A stretch of DNA of 41,333 nt from Clostridiales bacterium GWF2_38_85 (GCA_001797275.1 MGOY01000010.1:1-41333); one strand, 5' to 3'; shown: positions 26,081 through 35,213, counted from the stretch's first letter. Numbers and translations are program-made. The notes: generated by a model from the letters alone, not told the origin.

Positions 26081-26584
26081 ATGATTTTGTGTAAACCGGA
26101 ACGAAACAGTAAAAATACTTATTGCGTAATTTTTGTTTTTTCATTGTTAGGGATATCCATGTGGATTTTTTCATCTACTTTTCAATATTTGAAATGGGTT
26201 TTTCAGTTAATCTTGATTCTTTCTGCAGTAGCAGCAATTTATCTTATCATACGTTATACAATGACTCAATATGTGTATCAGTTGTCGTTGACCGATTTGA
26301 TCATCACCAAAACTGTCGGTAACAAAACCACAACTGTCTGTTCTCTTGATCTTGCGGAATCAAAGTTGCTTGTATCAAAGCAGGCCTTTTATGAAAAGAA
26401 CATGGAAAAGGACGTGGGGTACATTCATAATAAATTTAACTTTTGTCAGAACCTGAACTGTGAATGTTATTATTATATTTACAGCTTCAGAGATAAAAAT
26501 TATCTGATTAAATTTGAGCCGAACGAAGTATTTGTGAGAGCAATGAAGGAGAACATAGGAAATATAAAAAAGGATAAGAAATAA
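26081..26584 (+). CDS. Two-helix membrane protein, unknown function
   Basis: 167 residues with two adjacent membrane helices near the N-terminus (about 15-60: 'YCVIFVFSLLGISMWIF' and 'FQLILILSAVAAIYLII') and a cytosolic C-terminal domain of about 105 residues with 'ISKTVGNKTTTVCSLD'-like beta structure and a basic tail. No family was recognised; it resembles PH-like membrane-associated domains in layout only. A purine-rich ribosome binding site precedes ATG 26081. Its TAA is immediately adjacent to the stop of the opposing SpoIID-like gene. Confidence 0.55.
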   Translation: MILCKPERNSKNTYCVIFVFSLLGISMWIFSSTFQYLKWVFQLILILSAVAAIYLIIRYTMTQYVYQLSLTDLIITKTVGNKTTTVCSLDLAESKLLVSKQAFYEKNMEKDVGYIHNKFNFCQNLNCECYYYIYSFRDKNYLIKFEPNEVFVRAMKENIGNIKKDKK

Positions 26585-28036
26585 TCAATACTTGATTTCA
26601 GCTACGATTCTATCCCAAGTTTCCTTATCCACTTTTCCGTCAGGTATACAATTAAGCTTTTGCTGAACTTTTATAATTGCTTTTTCAGTTTCAGAATCAA
26701 AGATTCCGTCTGTATTATCGACAGCTACAGACGGTATTTTTTTGCCTAAAAGAATAAGCATATTTTTTAATCTTTTGACATTATAACCGCAGCAGCCGAT
26801 CTTTAATGTGACACCGGGGTAATCATAAAAGCTTCCGTTTTCGACTGAATATTTTAAGTCCACAATAGAATTCCAGGTTCTTTCATTTATTCTGCCTGTC
26901 TGAGGTAAACATAAATATTTCTGCACATTGATGACCGCAGTCTCAACATCAGTATTATATATTCCGTCAACCTTTAAAGGTTTCAATGTTATAATTACTT
27001 TACTTAGCGTATTAAGGTCTTCCTGCAGGTTCATAATATAAATACCACGTGAGCCTATTCCGAAATCAATGTTCTTTGTAGCACTTTCTTCATGAAATTC
27101 TTCAGATTCCGCTTCTTGTATTCTGATTTTATCTCCGAGGTAGTGCTGTAATATTTCAATCACTGAAAATCCTTTTTCTGCAAGCTCATTTGCATCCCAT
27201 AACGAAAAATTGCTTTGTATATTATTACAGTATAAAACCGGATTACCGTTATTGTCCGCTGCAAAAAGATTGTCTATATCCTCAACAAAATATCTTATAT
27301 TGTCAAAAACGCCATATTCTTGAGCATAACTGTAATCATGTGAGGAATCAGCGGTTATATCAAAATTATAGCCTGAACTGCGGTAATAAGAACTCTGTAA
27401 ACGATTCAAAATAAATGAATTTAGCAGTAACACAATTGCACGGATTGCATTAGTGTTCCAGGTTGGATATATCATTCCGGATACAACCGCAGCGATATAA
27501 TTTTTATATTCTATCTCAATATTCTCAGCTTCCATATCATCAGGATCCCCCTGATGAACAATCAACTTCTGTGGTAGCTTTAAATTATTGAGAACATTAT
27601 TGATTTGTGCTTCTTTTTGGGTATATTGTTCATTCTCGATTTCGCTTGAAAACCATAATCCGTGTGGTGGCAGCATTATTAACTTATATCCAGAAGCTAT
27701 TTTATGTATTGTTGTTGTATCGGGAAAAATTTGAATACCGTAAAATTGAATTTTATCTTTCTCTGGAGTTTCGATGCAGACATTATATTTATAATAAGGT
27801 GGTTTAACATATGTACCGGTTTCGTATTTGGTTTTGATATAACGGCTGATACGTGAGTTTTCAGGCGGAGGTGCCGGAAGTGTTATTTTCATGCATTTCC
27901 CATCTTTATCGAGCGGTGATGTAATTTGAGTTAGATTGTCAGCAGAATCCCGAATTTCTATATTTACTTTACAAAACACATAAGATTCGGGAAAAATAAA
28001 TTGCAGAAAACCAAAATGTTTTTCAGCTCCTGGCAT
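26585..28036 (-). CDS. SpoIID-like protein with two C-terminal peptidoglycan-binding repeats
   Basis: 483 residues. An N-terminal beta-rich region (1-165) is followed by a SpoIID/LytB-like central region ('YKNYIAAVVSGMIYPTWNTNAIRAIVLLLNSFILN', about 180-215, then 'LAEKGFSVIEILQHYLGDKIRI'). Two PG_binding_1 domains follow (about 335-400 and 415-483, each ending '.NERTW'/'DKETWDRIV'). Relatives in Clostridia are uncharacterised, often spore-associated, wall-binding proteins. The usual 'C.G....SQWG' segment is replaced by 'LYCNNIQSNFSLWDANELAEKG', so hydrolase activity may be lost. No signal peptide is seen. GGAG supports the ATG. Confidence 0.78.
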   Translation of the reverse strand: MPGAEKHFGFLQFIFPESYVFCKVNIEIRDSADNLTQITSPLDKDGKCMKITLPAPPPENSRISRYIKTKYETGTYVKPPYYKYNVCIETPEKDKIQFYGIQIFPDTTTIHKIASGYKLIMLPPHGLWFSSEIENEQYTQKEAQINNVLNNLKLPQKLIVHQGDPDDMEAENIEIEYKNYIAAVVSGMIYPTWNTNAIRAIVLLLNSFILNRLQSSYYRSSGYNFDITADSSHDYSYAQEYGVFDNIRYFVEDIDNLFAADNNGNPVLYCNNIQSNFSLWDANELAEKGFSVIEILQHYLGDKIRIQEAESEEFHEESATKNIDFGIGSRGIYIMNLQEDLNTLSKVIITLKPLKVDGIYNTDVETAVINVQKYLCLPQTGRINERTWNSIVDLKYSVENGSFYDYPGVTLKIGCCGYNVKRLKNMLILLGKKIPSVAVDNTDGIFDSETEKAIIKVQQKLNCIPDGKVDKETWDRIVAEIKY

Positions 28037-28205
28037 CTGTTTATCACTCCATTCTGATAAATTCTTATTACTTAAAAGAAAATGATCTATATTGGAATTT
28101 AATAATTAATCGTTTTTCGATTCGTTTTGAATTATTTCATACTGTTTTTTATGAGAATTAGTAATATTATTATATGCCGAGCCAAAAAAACTGTGAAAAC
28201 AACGG

Positions 28206-28234
28206 TTGATTTCTTAATCTATTTATGATATTAT
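28206..28234 (+). promoter_or_regulatory. Promoter of typA
   Basis: TTGATT (28206-28211), a 17-base spacer and TATTAT (28229-28234). Confidence 0.7.
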
Positions 28235-28267
28235 ATTATGATACAAAAAATTAGGATGTGAATTTTA

Positions 28268-30091
28268 TTGAAAAGAGAAGACCTTAGAAACATTGCAATA
28301 ATAGCCCATGTTGACCACGGAAAAACAACATTGGTTGATGAAATGTTAAAATTCGGCGGGTTGTTCAGAGAAAACCAGGTTATTGAAGAACGCATGATGG
28401 ATTCCAATGCTCTCGAGCGTGAGAGAGGAATAACTATACTCGCAAAGAACACCTCGACTTATTATAAAGATGTAAAAGTTAATATAGTTGATACTCCCGG
28501 CCATGCTGATTTCGGTGGGGAGGTTGAACGTATACTGAAGATGGTAAACGGTGTACTACTGCTTGTTGACGCTGCCGAAGGCCCGATGCCTCAGACACGG
28601 TTTGTACTACAGAAATCCATCGAGCTTGGGCATCGCGTTATTGTTGTCGTAAACAAGGTTGATAAACCGGATGCGAGGTCGTATGATATCGGTGATGAGG
28701 TACTTGAGCTTCTGCTTGACCTCGATGCATCAAACGACCAGCTTGACAGCCCTGTTGTATTCTGCTCAGGCAGAAACGGTACGGCATCATATTCTCCCGA
28801 TTACCAGAATGATGATCTTACTCCACTATTTGATAAAATTCTTGAGCATATCGCCGCACCTGAGGGCGATGAAAATGCTCCGCTTCAAATTCTTGTTTCG
28901 TCTGTTGATTACAATGATTATGTTGGAAAAATCGCTGTGGGTAGAATTGAGCGTGGCACAATAACAGCTAAGAAGGATGTCGAAGTTTGTAATTTTCACA
29001 CCGATACAAAATACCGCGGGAAAGCTACGACAATTTCACAGTTTGATGGATTGGTCAGAAGGGAAGTACCTTCCGCTACTGTAGGTGATATTGTCAGCAT
29101 TTCCGGACTTGAAGATATAGCAATCGGTGAAACTATTTGTGATGTCGGATTCTGTGAACCGCTGCCTTTTGTCAAAATCAGCGAGCCGACAATGGAAATG
29201 ACCTTCTCTGTGAACAACAGCCCGTTTGCAGGCAGGGAAGGCAAGTATGTAACAACACGCCATATTCGCGATTATCTGTTCAAGGAAGCAATCAAGGATA
29301 TGTCACTTCGTGTCAATGAGACAAACAGCGCTGATTCATATAATGTATGTGGCAGAGGTGAAATGCATCTCTCGATTTTGATGGAAAATATGCGTCGTGA
29401 AGGTTATGAGTTTATGGTCAGCACGCCGCGAATTATTTATAAAATAATTGATGATGTCAGATGTGAGCCGATCGATCGTGTTTATATTGATGTTCCGCAG
29501 ACCGCAGTTAGTGTTGTTATGGAGAAGATGGGTATCAGAAAAGGCGAATTAGTTAATATGATGCCAAAAGGAAGCAGAACGCATATGGAGTTTCTGATTC
29601 CAACTAGAGGTCTTTTCGGATATAAGACCGAATTTTTGACTGATACAAAGGGTGAGGGAATCCTTAATCCGATGTATGATTCATATCAACCTGAAAAGGG
29701 TGAGATCGTCAAGAGATTTACCGGTTCGCTGGTTGCTTACGAGGACGGTGAAACAACCTCATACGGTTTATTCAATGCACAGGACAGAGGAGTTATGTTT
29801 CTTGATCCGGGTGTGAAGGTTTATACCGGTATGATTGTCGGCTATTCGCCCAAAGGCGAGGATCTGGTTGTCAACACATGCAAGAAAAAACACCTGACAG
29901 CAGTTCGCTCAACAGGTGCAGATGAAGCTCTTAAGCTGGTACCCCCGAAAAAGATGTCACTTGAGGAAGCGCTTGAGTTTATTTCCGAAGATGAGCTTAT
30001 TGAAGTTACACCGAAAAGTATCAGACTACGCAAGCGAATTCTCAACAACGCAGAACGCATGAAGACCAGAATGAGTAAGAAAACAGATTAA
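28268..30091 (+). CDS. typA: Ribosome-associated GTPase TypA/BipA
   Basis: Translational GTPase of the EF-G-like family that binds ribosomes under stress and aids 50S assembly. The 607-residue length is full. The G-domain has '[16 protein letters not shown]' (P-loop), 'ERERGITI' and '[16 protein letters not shown]' (switch regions), and 'VVNKVDKP' (NKxD). The C-terminal family-specific domain is present ('[21 protein letters not shown]'). Initiation is from TTG with AGGA about 11 bases upstream. It is transcribed alone and ends before a hairpin terminator. Confidence 0.97.
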   Translation: MKREDLRNIAIIAHVDHGKTTLVDEMLKFGGLFRENQVIEERMMDSNALERERGITILAKNTSTYYKDVKVNIVDTPGHADFGGEVERILKMVNGVLLLVDAAEGPMPQTRFVLQKSIELGHRVIVVVNKVDKPDARSYDIGDEVLELLLDLDASNDQLDSPVVFCSGRNGTASYSPDYQNDDLTPLFDKILEHIAAPEGDENAPLQILVSSVDYNDYVGKIAVGRIERGTITAKKDVEVCNFHTDTKYRGKATTISQFDGLVRREVPSATVGDIVSISGLEDIAIGETICDVGFCEPLPFVKISEPTMEMTFSVNNSPFAGREGKYVTTRHIRDYLFKEAIKDMSLRVNETNSADSYNVCGRGEMHLSILMENMRREGYEFMVSTPRIIYKIIDDVRCEPIDRVYIDVPQTAVSVVMEKMGIRKGELVNMMPKGSRTHMEFLIPTRGLFGYKTEFLTDTKGEGILNPMYDSYQPEKGEIVKRFTGSLVAYEDGETTSYGLFNAQDRGVMFLDPGVKVYTGMIVGYSPKGEDLVVNTCKKKHLTAVRSTGADEALKLVPPKKMSLEEALEFISEDELIEVTPKSIRLRKRILNNAERMKTRMSKKTD

Positions 30092-30144
30092 GTATTGGCT
30101 CTATAATTAATGCAAGGGTTGAAAAAGCCCTGAATGAATTTATG

Positions 30145-30180
30145 AAAACAGAAGCAGCAATCAAGCTACTTCTGTTTTTT
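30145..30180 (+). terminator. Terminator of typA
   Basis: AAAACAGAAG (30145-30154) pairs with CTTCTGTTTT (30169-30178), with an inner AGC/GCT extension and a trailing T-run. Confidence 0.9.
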
Positions 30181-30379
30181 GTGTTTTCGTATATGTGTCG
30201 AATTGATTTTACATGTGAATAATGCGGTTCCTGAACCTTTTGAAATCATGTACAAAAATATACGCTCAACCCAATGAAAGCATTACTTTTAAAGTTGTCG
30301 TATATTTGATTGGTTACAGGGATGAGACGCGCTTCGTGCCTTTATAAAGTTCAAATTCTTTTATTATCGTAATAAATAA
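30181..30379. other. Intergenic stretch between typA and the tRNA pair
   Basis: I see no gene, repeat or strong hairpin here. Confidence 0.5.
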
Positions 30380-30414
30380 AAAATACAACCCATCACAAGG
30401 ATGAGTTGTATTTT
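30371..30414 (-). terminator. Terminator of the tRNA-Leu/tRNA-fMet transcript
   Basis: AAAATACAAC (30380-30389) pairs with GTTGTATTTT (30405-30414), with an inner CATC/GATG extension. The minus strand continues into TTTATTTATT. Confidence 0.85.
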
Positions 30415-30417
30415 CAT

Positions 30418-30495
30418 TGGTTGCGGGGGTGGGATTTGAACCACACGGCCTACGGGTTATGAGCCCGTCGAGCTACCAGACTGCTCCACCCCGCG
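30418..30495 (-). tRNA. Initiator tRNA-Met (CAT anticodon)
   Basis: Minus-strand cloverleaf starting CGCGGGG at 30495, with an encoded CCA (30418-30420). The anticodon loop CTCATAA gives CAT. The 5' C opposite A at the end of the acceptor stem and the three G-C pairs next to the anticodon loop (GGG/CCC) are hallmarks of the initiator form. Confidence 0.95.
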
Positions 30496-30519
30496 ATATA
30501 TAAACCGTGTAAAAGAAAT

Positions 30520-30608
30520 TGGTGCCGGAAACCGGAATCGAACCGGTACGGGAGTTGAATCCCACGGGATTTTAAGTCCCGGGCGTCTACCTGTTCCGCC
30601 ATTCCGGC
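30520..30608 (-). tRNA. tRNA-Leu (TAA anticodon)
   Basis: Minus-strand class II tRNA starting GCCGGAA at 30608, with an encoded CCA (30520-30522). The anticodon loop CTTAAAA gives TAA, reading UUA/UUG. A long variable arm is present. It is followed by the initiator tRNA in the same transcript. Confidence 0.96.
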
Positions 30609-30623
30609 GTAGACAGCTTTATT

Positions 30624-30652
30624 ATAGTAACATATCAACCTCTATTTGTCAA
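30624..30652 (-). promoter_or_regulatory. Promoter of the tRNA-Leu/tRNA-fMet pair
   Basis: On the minus strand, TTGACA (30652-30647), a 17-base spacer and TACTAT (30629-30624). Confidence 0.8.
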
Positions 30653-30729
30653 CCCCTTTTATTAAAGTTTTGGAAAAATGTTTTCTCAGATTTAATAGAA
30701 CGAAAATTGCATTTTTTCGTTATCAATAT

Positions 30730-30758
30730 TTGACATATATAAATTTATGTGCTATTAT
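30730..30758 (+). promoter_or_regulatory. Sigma-A promoter abutting the tandem hairpin repeats
   Basis: TTGACA (30730-30735), a 17-base spacer and TATTAT (30753-30758). The predicted start (about 30764-30766) falls just inside the first repeat. Confidence 0.75.
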
Positions 30759-30760
30759 AA

Positions 30761-30810
30761 AGCCAACATAAAGATAAATAAGTTTATAGTATAGCATCGG
30801 TTGGCTTTTA
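30761..30810 (+). repeat. 50-base hairpin repeat, copy 1
   Basis: The unit begins AGCCAAC and ends GTTGGCTTTTA. The terminal heptamers are perfect complements, enclosing a 32-base AT-rich core with a GAT/ATC pair. Copy 2 begins 99 bases later with 47 of 50 identical positions. Confidence 0.8.
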
Positions 30811-30830
30811 GAAAAACACTTCGTGTTTTC
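30811..30830 (+). other. Short hairpin between the two repeats
   Basis: AAAACAC (30813-30819) pairs with GTGTTTT (30823-30829) around TTC. It lies directly after copy 1. Confidence 0.55.
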
Positions 30831-30859
30831 AGAATGTCAGTAAGATAAATTTAAAACAT

Positions 30860-30909
30860 AGCCAACATAAAGATAAATAAATTCATAGTATAGCATCAGT
30901 TGGCTTTTA
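30860..30909 (+). repeat. 50-base hairpin repeat, copy 2
   Basis: Differs from copy 1 only at unit positions 22 (G to A), 25 (T to C) and 39 (G to A). The outer heptamer stem is unchanged. It has no promoter of its own. It ends about 70 bases before the membrane-protein start at 30979. Confidence 0.8.
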
Positions 30910-30978
30910 AACAAGATATTTAAATTCGACATACGCACAAAGCGCCAAAAAATTAAATTGAATAGGGGAATGACAGAC

Positions 30979-31710
30979 ATGGAAAAGAAAGATCAGATGC
31001 TCTGCAAAACTGTTTCTATCATTATGCTCTTGTACATCCTACCCATTGTTATAGTTTTTTATAACATATTCAAGTATGAATATTTACATGTTTTAAACTT
31101 GCCGCTGCTTTTACTGTATTTCATCGGCTTGACTGTACTTCCGCTTCTTATTTTTCTGATATTCAGAGGCTTTATGAAATACACTAAACGACGATCTGCG
31201 TTTTTTTTCGCTGTATTATTGGTATTATTTTTCCCAATTGAGATTATAGGTATTTTTTTATCTGCAAATGCATCCCCAACAGCTTCAATGACTGATGATC
31301 GCGATAACTACAACATTATTTGCAAGAGCATTTACAACTACACAGTGTATGACGACCTGTTTCCCGAAACAGCACCTGAAGATGCACTTATCACAGCATA
31401 TCATTACATGTATAAAGAAGACATAGAACCGGTATTCGATTTATATTGTGAAATGCAATATAACAACTTCGATCACTACACAGCTGAAGTCGAACGAGTC
31501 AACTCAATGTTAACTTCAGTTGTATATCAAGCAGGAGATTTCAAGTGTATCAATTTAAAGAATGATTCAAATATAATGGGATATCACTGCGAGATATTTG
31601 CGTATAACGCTGAAACAATGACTACCAGATATATATACAGCTATTGCGACCGGAAGTATGAATATAGTGACCAGTCATATTATTATGAATTGTATTGGAA
31701 TTTGAAATAA
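30979..31710 (+). CDS. Membrane protein of unknown function
   Basis: 243 residues with three hydrophobic helices in the N-terminal 95 residues ('TVSIIMLLYILPIVIVFY', 'LPLLLLYFIGLTVLPLLIFLI', 'FFFAVLLVLFFPIEIIGIFL') and an extracytoplasmic C-terminal domain of about 145 residues with many Tyr/Asp and four Cys. No family was recognised. ATG 30979 is chosen because AGGGGA lies nine bases upstream; an ATG three codons earlier overlaps it. It follows the tandem hairpin repeats and precedes the esterase lipoprotein by 25 bases, so the two genes are probably an operon. Confidence 0.65.
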   Translation: MEKKDQMLCKTVSIIMLLYILPIVIVFYNIFKYEYLHVLNLPLLLLYFIGLTVLPLLIFLIFRGFMKYTKRRSAFFFAVLLVLFFPIEIIGIFLSANASPTASMTDDRDNYNIICKSIYNYTVYDDLFPETAPEDALITAYHYMYKEDIEPVFDLYCEMQYNNFDHYTAEVERVNSMLTSVVYQAGDFKCINLKNDSNIMGYHCEIFAYNAETMTTRYIYSYCDRKYEYSDQSYYYELYWNLK

Positions 31711-31735
31711 ATATAAAAGAAGAAGGAATCTATAA

Positions 31736-32875
31736 GTGAAAAAATTTATTATTGTTATGTCAATTTTATGCATTACCCTTTCAATTTTTGCAAGCTGCGG
31801 TGATGACGATATAGAAAGCATCACTTCAGAAGTAAGTACAATTAATATGGAGCAGAAGACATTGAATTTAGCAGATGAAAACGTAAGCAGTAGACTTAAA
31901 ATACAAGGTAGATATGCTGTTATTGAAAATGAAGGTATAACCTTTGATTGGACAGGATCAACGCTTGAATGTAATGCATATTGTATGGGTGATGTTTCAA
32001 TTGCAATGATATTGCAGAGTCTTGTACAGGATAACTGGAATTGTTACTTTACTGTTTTTGTAGATGGTACACAGCAGGAACGTGTGGAACTTCAATCATC
32101 TTCACTGAATCCGGAAATAAAATCGTTAACAATCGCATCAGGTTTAGAAGAAGGAAACCATAGCTTTAAAATTGTCAGACAAACAGAATCAGCTTTGGCT
32201 CTTGTTACATTCAGAAGTTTATCTGTCAGCGGTGAACTGACAGAAAGACCGAAGGACAACGATCTATATATTGAGTTTTACGGCGATTCAATAGCAGTTG
32301 GGCTTGGTAACCTTATATTAAACACCAATGGACCTGAGAGCTTTTATCCGATAAATCAGGACGGTACTCTCTCATATCCATATATGACAGCTCAAGCATT
32401 AGGTGCTGATGTAAGCATAGTCGCAAGGACAGGCATCGGAGTAAAAAAAGGTTGGGATGACGGAAACCCAGACATGATTTCTGTTTACCCTTACACAAAC
32501 TTTTATCGTAACAAAACCAATTTATGGAGCTTCGAGCGTAAGGCTGATATTATTTCAATCAATCTCGGCACAAATGACTGCTGGCTTGGTTTATCAAGCG
32601 AAGATTTACAAGCAGCTATGGTTGAGTTTTTGACTATGGTACGACAGGATAACCCTAATGCGAAGATAGTCTGGGTTGTCGGCGGTATGGAGCATTTGTA
32701 TGAAACACAAGCTACTAATGCAATAGAAGAATGTGGTGGTGCGGATAAAGGTTTTTACGTATTCAAAATGTCAATTGCAGAAAAGAATGGCGGTAAGATG
32801 CACCCATATTACACCGAATATCCTAAACTCGTAGATGAACTGACAGAGTTTTTAAGAGAATTATTGAATCAATAA
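31736..32875 (+). CDS. Lipoprotein SGNH esterase, carbohydrate esterase family 2-like
   Basis: 379-residue secreted lipoprotein with lipobox FASC (Cys21). A beta-sandwich N-terminal domain (about 45-165) is followed by an SGNH hydrolase domain: GDS at 183-185 with nucleophile Ser185, 'ARTGIGV' block, GTND at 278-281 and catalytic His356 in 'KMHPYY'. This two-domain order is that of CE2 acetyl esterases, which deacetylate xylan or other glycans. It starts with GTG after AAGGAA. It shares a transcript with the membrane protein upstream. The substrate is unknown; plant glycan or own-wall deacetylation are both possible. Confidence 0.83.
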   Translation: MKKFIIVMSILCITLSIFASCGDDDIESITSEVSTINMEQKTLNLADENVSSRLKIQGRYAVIENEGITFDWTGSTLECNAYCMGDVSIAMILQSLVQDNWNCYFTVFVDGTQQERVELQSSSLNPEIKSLTIASGLEEGNHSFKIVRQTESALALVTFRSLSVSGELTERPKDNDLYIEFYGDSIAVGLGNLILNTNGPESFYPINQDGTLSYPYMTAQALGADVSIVARTGIGVKKGWDDGNPDMISVYPYTNFYRNKTNLWSFERKADIISINLGTNDCWLGLSSEDLQAAMVEFLTMVRQDNPNAKIVWVVGGMEHLYETQATNAIEECGGADKGFYVFKMSIAEKNGGKMHPYYTEYPKLVDELTEFLRELLNQ

Positions 32876-32969
32876 AATTTATTGTATATTATTTTGTTAA
32901 AAATTGTAGATAAATATCCTCTGGTTCATATACTGAGAGTAGTAACACATTATGAAACGGAGGATTTTT

Positions 32970-33500
32970 GTGCAGAACAAAATAAATAATGGAATGAATA
33001 ATAATATGCAAAACGGTAACAACGGAACAACACCGCCAACCCGCCCGCCTGTTACGAGAACACCAACAATACCACCAACTATGCCACCGACAACACCGCA
33101 GCGCCCCGGTATGCCGATGCCACAGCAGCCTGGGATGCCGATGCCGATAGAGCCGGGTAACGGAAGCGCAGTATATCCGGAGATATATTACAGGATTTTA
33201 CCGTACATTTTATTAGCTTGCGACAGACTTGATTCAACCGGCGCAATGCCCGACCAGGATATGATCGACAGGATGACAGAGGAGATATACAGGGATTTAC
33301 TTGAGATGAACCCCGATCTCGAAGAATATGCAAGAGGGTTGGAAGATCAGACAAGTCCGACAATGGCTCAAGCTATATCCCGTAATCCTTATTATTACGG
33401 CAGACGTTATAGAAGAAGGGGCGGGCTGAGAGATATAATCGATATACTATTCTTGTCCGAATTTTACCGCCGCCGCAGAAGACCGTATTATTGGTATTGA
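32970..33500 (+). CDS. Proline-rich small protein, conserved clostridial hypothetical
   Basis: 176 residues. An Asn-rich start is followed by a Pro/Thr/Met-rich low-complexity stretch (20-65), then a helical domain 'YPEIYYRILPYILLACDRLDSTGAMPDQDMIDRMTEEIYRDLLEMNPDLEEYAR'. The tail is Arg/Tyr-rich ('LRDIIDILFLSEFYRRRRRPYYWY'). Similar proteins occur in spore formers without known function; a spore-coat or surface role is a guess. GTG 32970 is preferred because CGGAGG lies six bases upstream; the ATG six codons earlier has no site. Confidence 0.65.
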   Translation: MQNKINNGMNNNMQNGNNGTTPPTRPPVTRTPTIPPTMPPTTPQRPGMPMPQQPGMPMPIEPGNGSAVYPEIYYRILPYILLACDRLDSTGAMPDQDMIDRMTEEIYRDLLEMNPDLEEYARGLEDQTSPTMAQAISRNPYYYGRRYRRRGGLRDIIDILFLSEFYRRRRRPYYWY

Positions 33501-33516
33501 GCAACTAACAGTAAGA

Positions 33517-33545
33517 ACGAGGTATTGGACTGTCCAATACCTCGT
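33517..33545. terminator. Perfect 14-bp bidirectional terminator
   Basis: Bases 33517-33530 pair with 33532-33545 around a single central base, giving a 29-base palindrome. It lies between two convergent genes, with an ATTTTT tail to the right. Confidence 0.85.
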
Positions 33546-33562
33546 AAATTTTTGATTCAAAT

Positions 33563-33955
33563 TTAATCCATCTCAAATGTTTGCAACTGTCCGCACAGCA
33601 TATGTTGAAATCCGAATCGGTTATAAAATCCAAGAAGCTTCTCTTCAAACACAACTGAAATCATATAAATCTGCTTTTCCTTTAGATAATTAATAATTCT
33701 ATTCATTAACTCAGTTCCGATACCTTTTCCCTGATAGTCGGGATGAACCATAAGGTCTTGTATATATGCATCAGTAACAGTGTTGCTGACCGTATCCACA
33801 TAACCGACAAGTATGTCGTTATTATAACACGCTATGTGGCAATATGATGTCATCTTTGGATTATTGTAACATGACTCCATCTTGTTCCAACCGACCGCTG
33901 AACGCAAATCGGTGATTTGTTTTGCGGAAACAGTAGTATTGTATTCGTATCGCAT
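33563..33955 (-). CDS. GNAT-family N-acetyltransferase
   Basis: 130-residue acetyltransferase. Motif A is 'DLMVHPDYQGKGIGTELMNRII' (acetyl-CoA pyrophosphate loop, about 67-88) and the C-terminal 'LGFYNRFGFQ' is motif B. It is a compact single-domain GNAT whose substrate is unknown. It starts two bases after the end of the PLP-enzyme gene, so it is co-translated with it and may be part of the same amino-acid-related transcript. Confidence 0.88.
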   Translation of the reverse strand: MRYEYNTTVSAKQITDLRSAVGWNKMESCYNNPKMTSYCHIACYNNDILVGYVDTVSNTVTDAYIQDLMVHPDYQGKGIGTELMNRIINYLKEKQIYMISVVFEEKLLGFYNRFGFQHMLCGQLQTFEMD

Positions 33956-33957
33956 AT

Positions 33958-35178
33958 TTAAATCTCCATTACATTTTCTATCGCTTGCATTATTGCGATT
34001 TTTGCACTTTCGTATGTCAGCCCGCCCTGCATATATACTGTGTATGGTGGGCGCATGGGAGCGTCAGCAGACAGTTCAATCGATGCGCCTTGTGTGAATG
34101 TACCGGCAGCCATGATTACAGGATCGTCATAGCCCGGCATATCCCAGGGTTCGGGTGTTGCATGCGAATCAATCGGCGATTTTGCCTGGATTCCTTCGCA
34201 GAAGCTGCAAATCCTTTCGGCGCTTCCCAATCTTACCGACTGGATTATATCAAATCTTTCATCAGTAGATTTCGGCGATACATCAAAGCCTGATTTTTCG
34301 AGCATTTTAGCGGCAAAAGCAGCAGCTTTGAGTGCCTGGGCAACAACATGCGGAGCAAAGAACAGGCCTTTTATCATGTTCTTTGTCTGCCCAAGCGACG
34401 CACCGCATTCGAGTCCGATACCGGGTGCAGTCAGTCTGTATGCCGAAAGCTCAACAGCTTTTTTTGTGCCGACAATGTATCCACCCGTTTCAGCCATACC
34501 ACCGCCGAGGTTTTTTATCAGCGAGCCGATTGTAAGGTCAGCACCTACAAATGGTGGTTCGTGCTCCTCGCAAAGCTCACCGTAGCAGTTATCGACCATA
34601 ACATAGGCATCAGATACAGTATGAACAACATCGCAAATCTTTCCAATCTGTGCAACAGACAGGGTAGGGCGGTCAGAGTCATAGCCTCTTGAACGCTGGA
34701 TGTAAACGACCTTGATGCTTTTATCTGTTAGTAATGCTTCTTTAATCTCATCAATATCCGCAAATTTTTCAGCTTGTCTGTACTTAACACCAAAATCAAC
34801 GAGCGAACCTTCGCATTCTGTTATTCCGATAATGCTGTGCAGAGTGTCATAAGGTGTTCCTGTAACAGAAAACAGAGTATCATTTGGTCGCAGTAAACCA
34901 AACAGGGCAATATTGAGTGCATGAGTACCCGACACAATGCTATGCCGTGCGAATCCGGCTTCTGCTTCCATCACCTCAGCAAACAGCTTATCACACAAAT
35001 CTCTGCCGTTGTCACCGTAACCGTAGCCGTCTGACGGAGCAAAATGAGTTGCTGATACACGGTTTTTTATGAAAACATCGAGTATTTTTTTTGTATTGCG
35101 GTATGCAAGCGAATCGAATTTTCTGAATGTATCCTCAAGTTCCTTTTCGCATTCAACCGCAAGCTTTTCTATATCCAT
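33958..35178 (-). CDS. PLP-dependent methionine gamma-lyase-family protein (YnbB-like)
   Basis: 406-residue fold-type I PLP enzyme of the Cys/Met metabolism group, often annotated as 'aluminium resistance' or methionine gamma-lyase family protein. PLP-binding features: 'SGTHALNIALFG' (phosphate loop), 'MVDNCYGELCEEHEP' (Asp for the pyridine N) and the Schiff-base Lys in 'LTIGSLIKNLGGG' (about residue 238). The reaction is unproven; elimination on sulfur amino acids is expected. It lies downstream of three M42 peptidase genes, which fits amino-acid catabolism. Confidence 0.87.
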   Translation of the reverse strand: MDIEKLAVECEKELEDTFRKFDSLAYRNTKKILDVFIKNRVSATHFAPSDGYGYGDNGRDLCDKLFAEVMEAEAGFARHSIVSGTHALNIALFGLLRPNDTLFSVTGTPYDTLHSIIGITECEGSLVDFGVKYRQAEKFADIDEIKEALLTDKSIKVVYIQRSRGYDSDRPTLSVAQIGKICDVVHTVSDAYVMVDNCYGELCEEHEPPFVGADLTIGSLIKNLGGGMAETGGYIVGTKKAVELSAYRLTAPGIGLECGASLGQTKNMIKGLFFAPHVVAQALKAAAFAAKMLEKSGFDVSPKSTDERFDIIQSVRLGSAERICSFCEGIQAKSPIDSHATPEPWDMPGYDDPVIMAAGTFTQGASIELSADAPMRPPYTVYMQGGLTYESAKIAIMQAIENVMEI

Positions 35179-35213
35179 GAAAATAATTAACCTTTCAAAA
35201 TATAAGCATGTAG

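Noticed and set aside
30761-30909. Tandem repeats as a CRISPR array
   Set aside because: Only two units of 50 bases with strong internal symmetry, no cas genes nearby, and the unit itself is a hairpin with a T-rich end.
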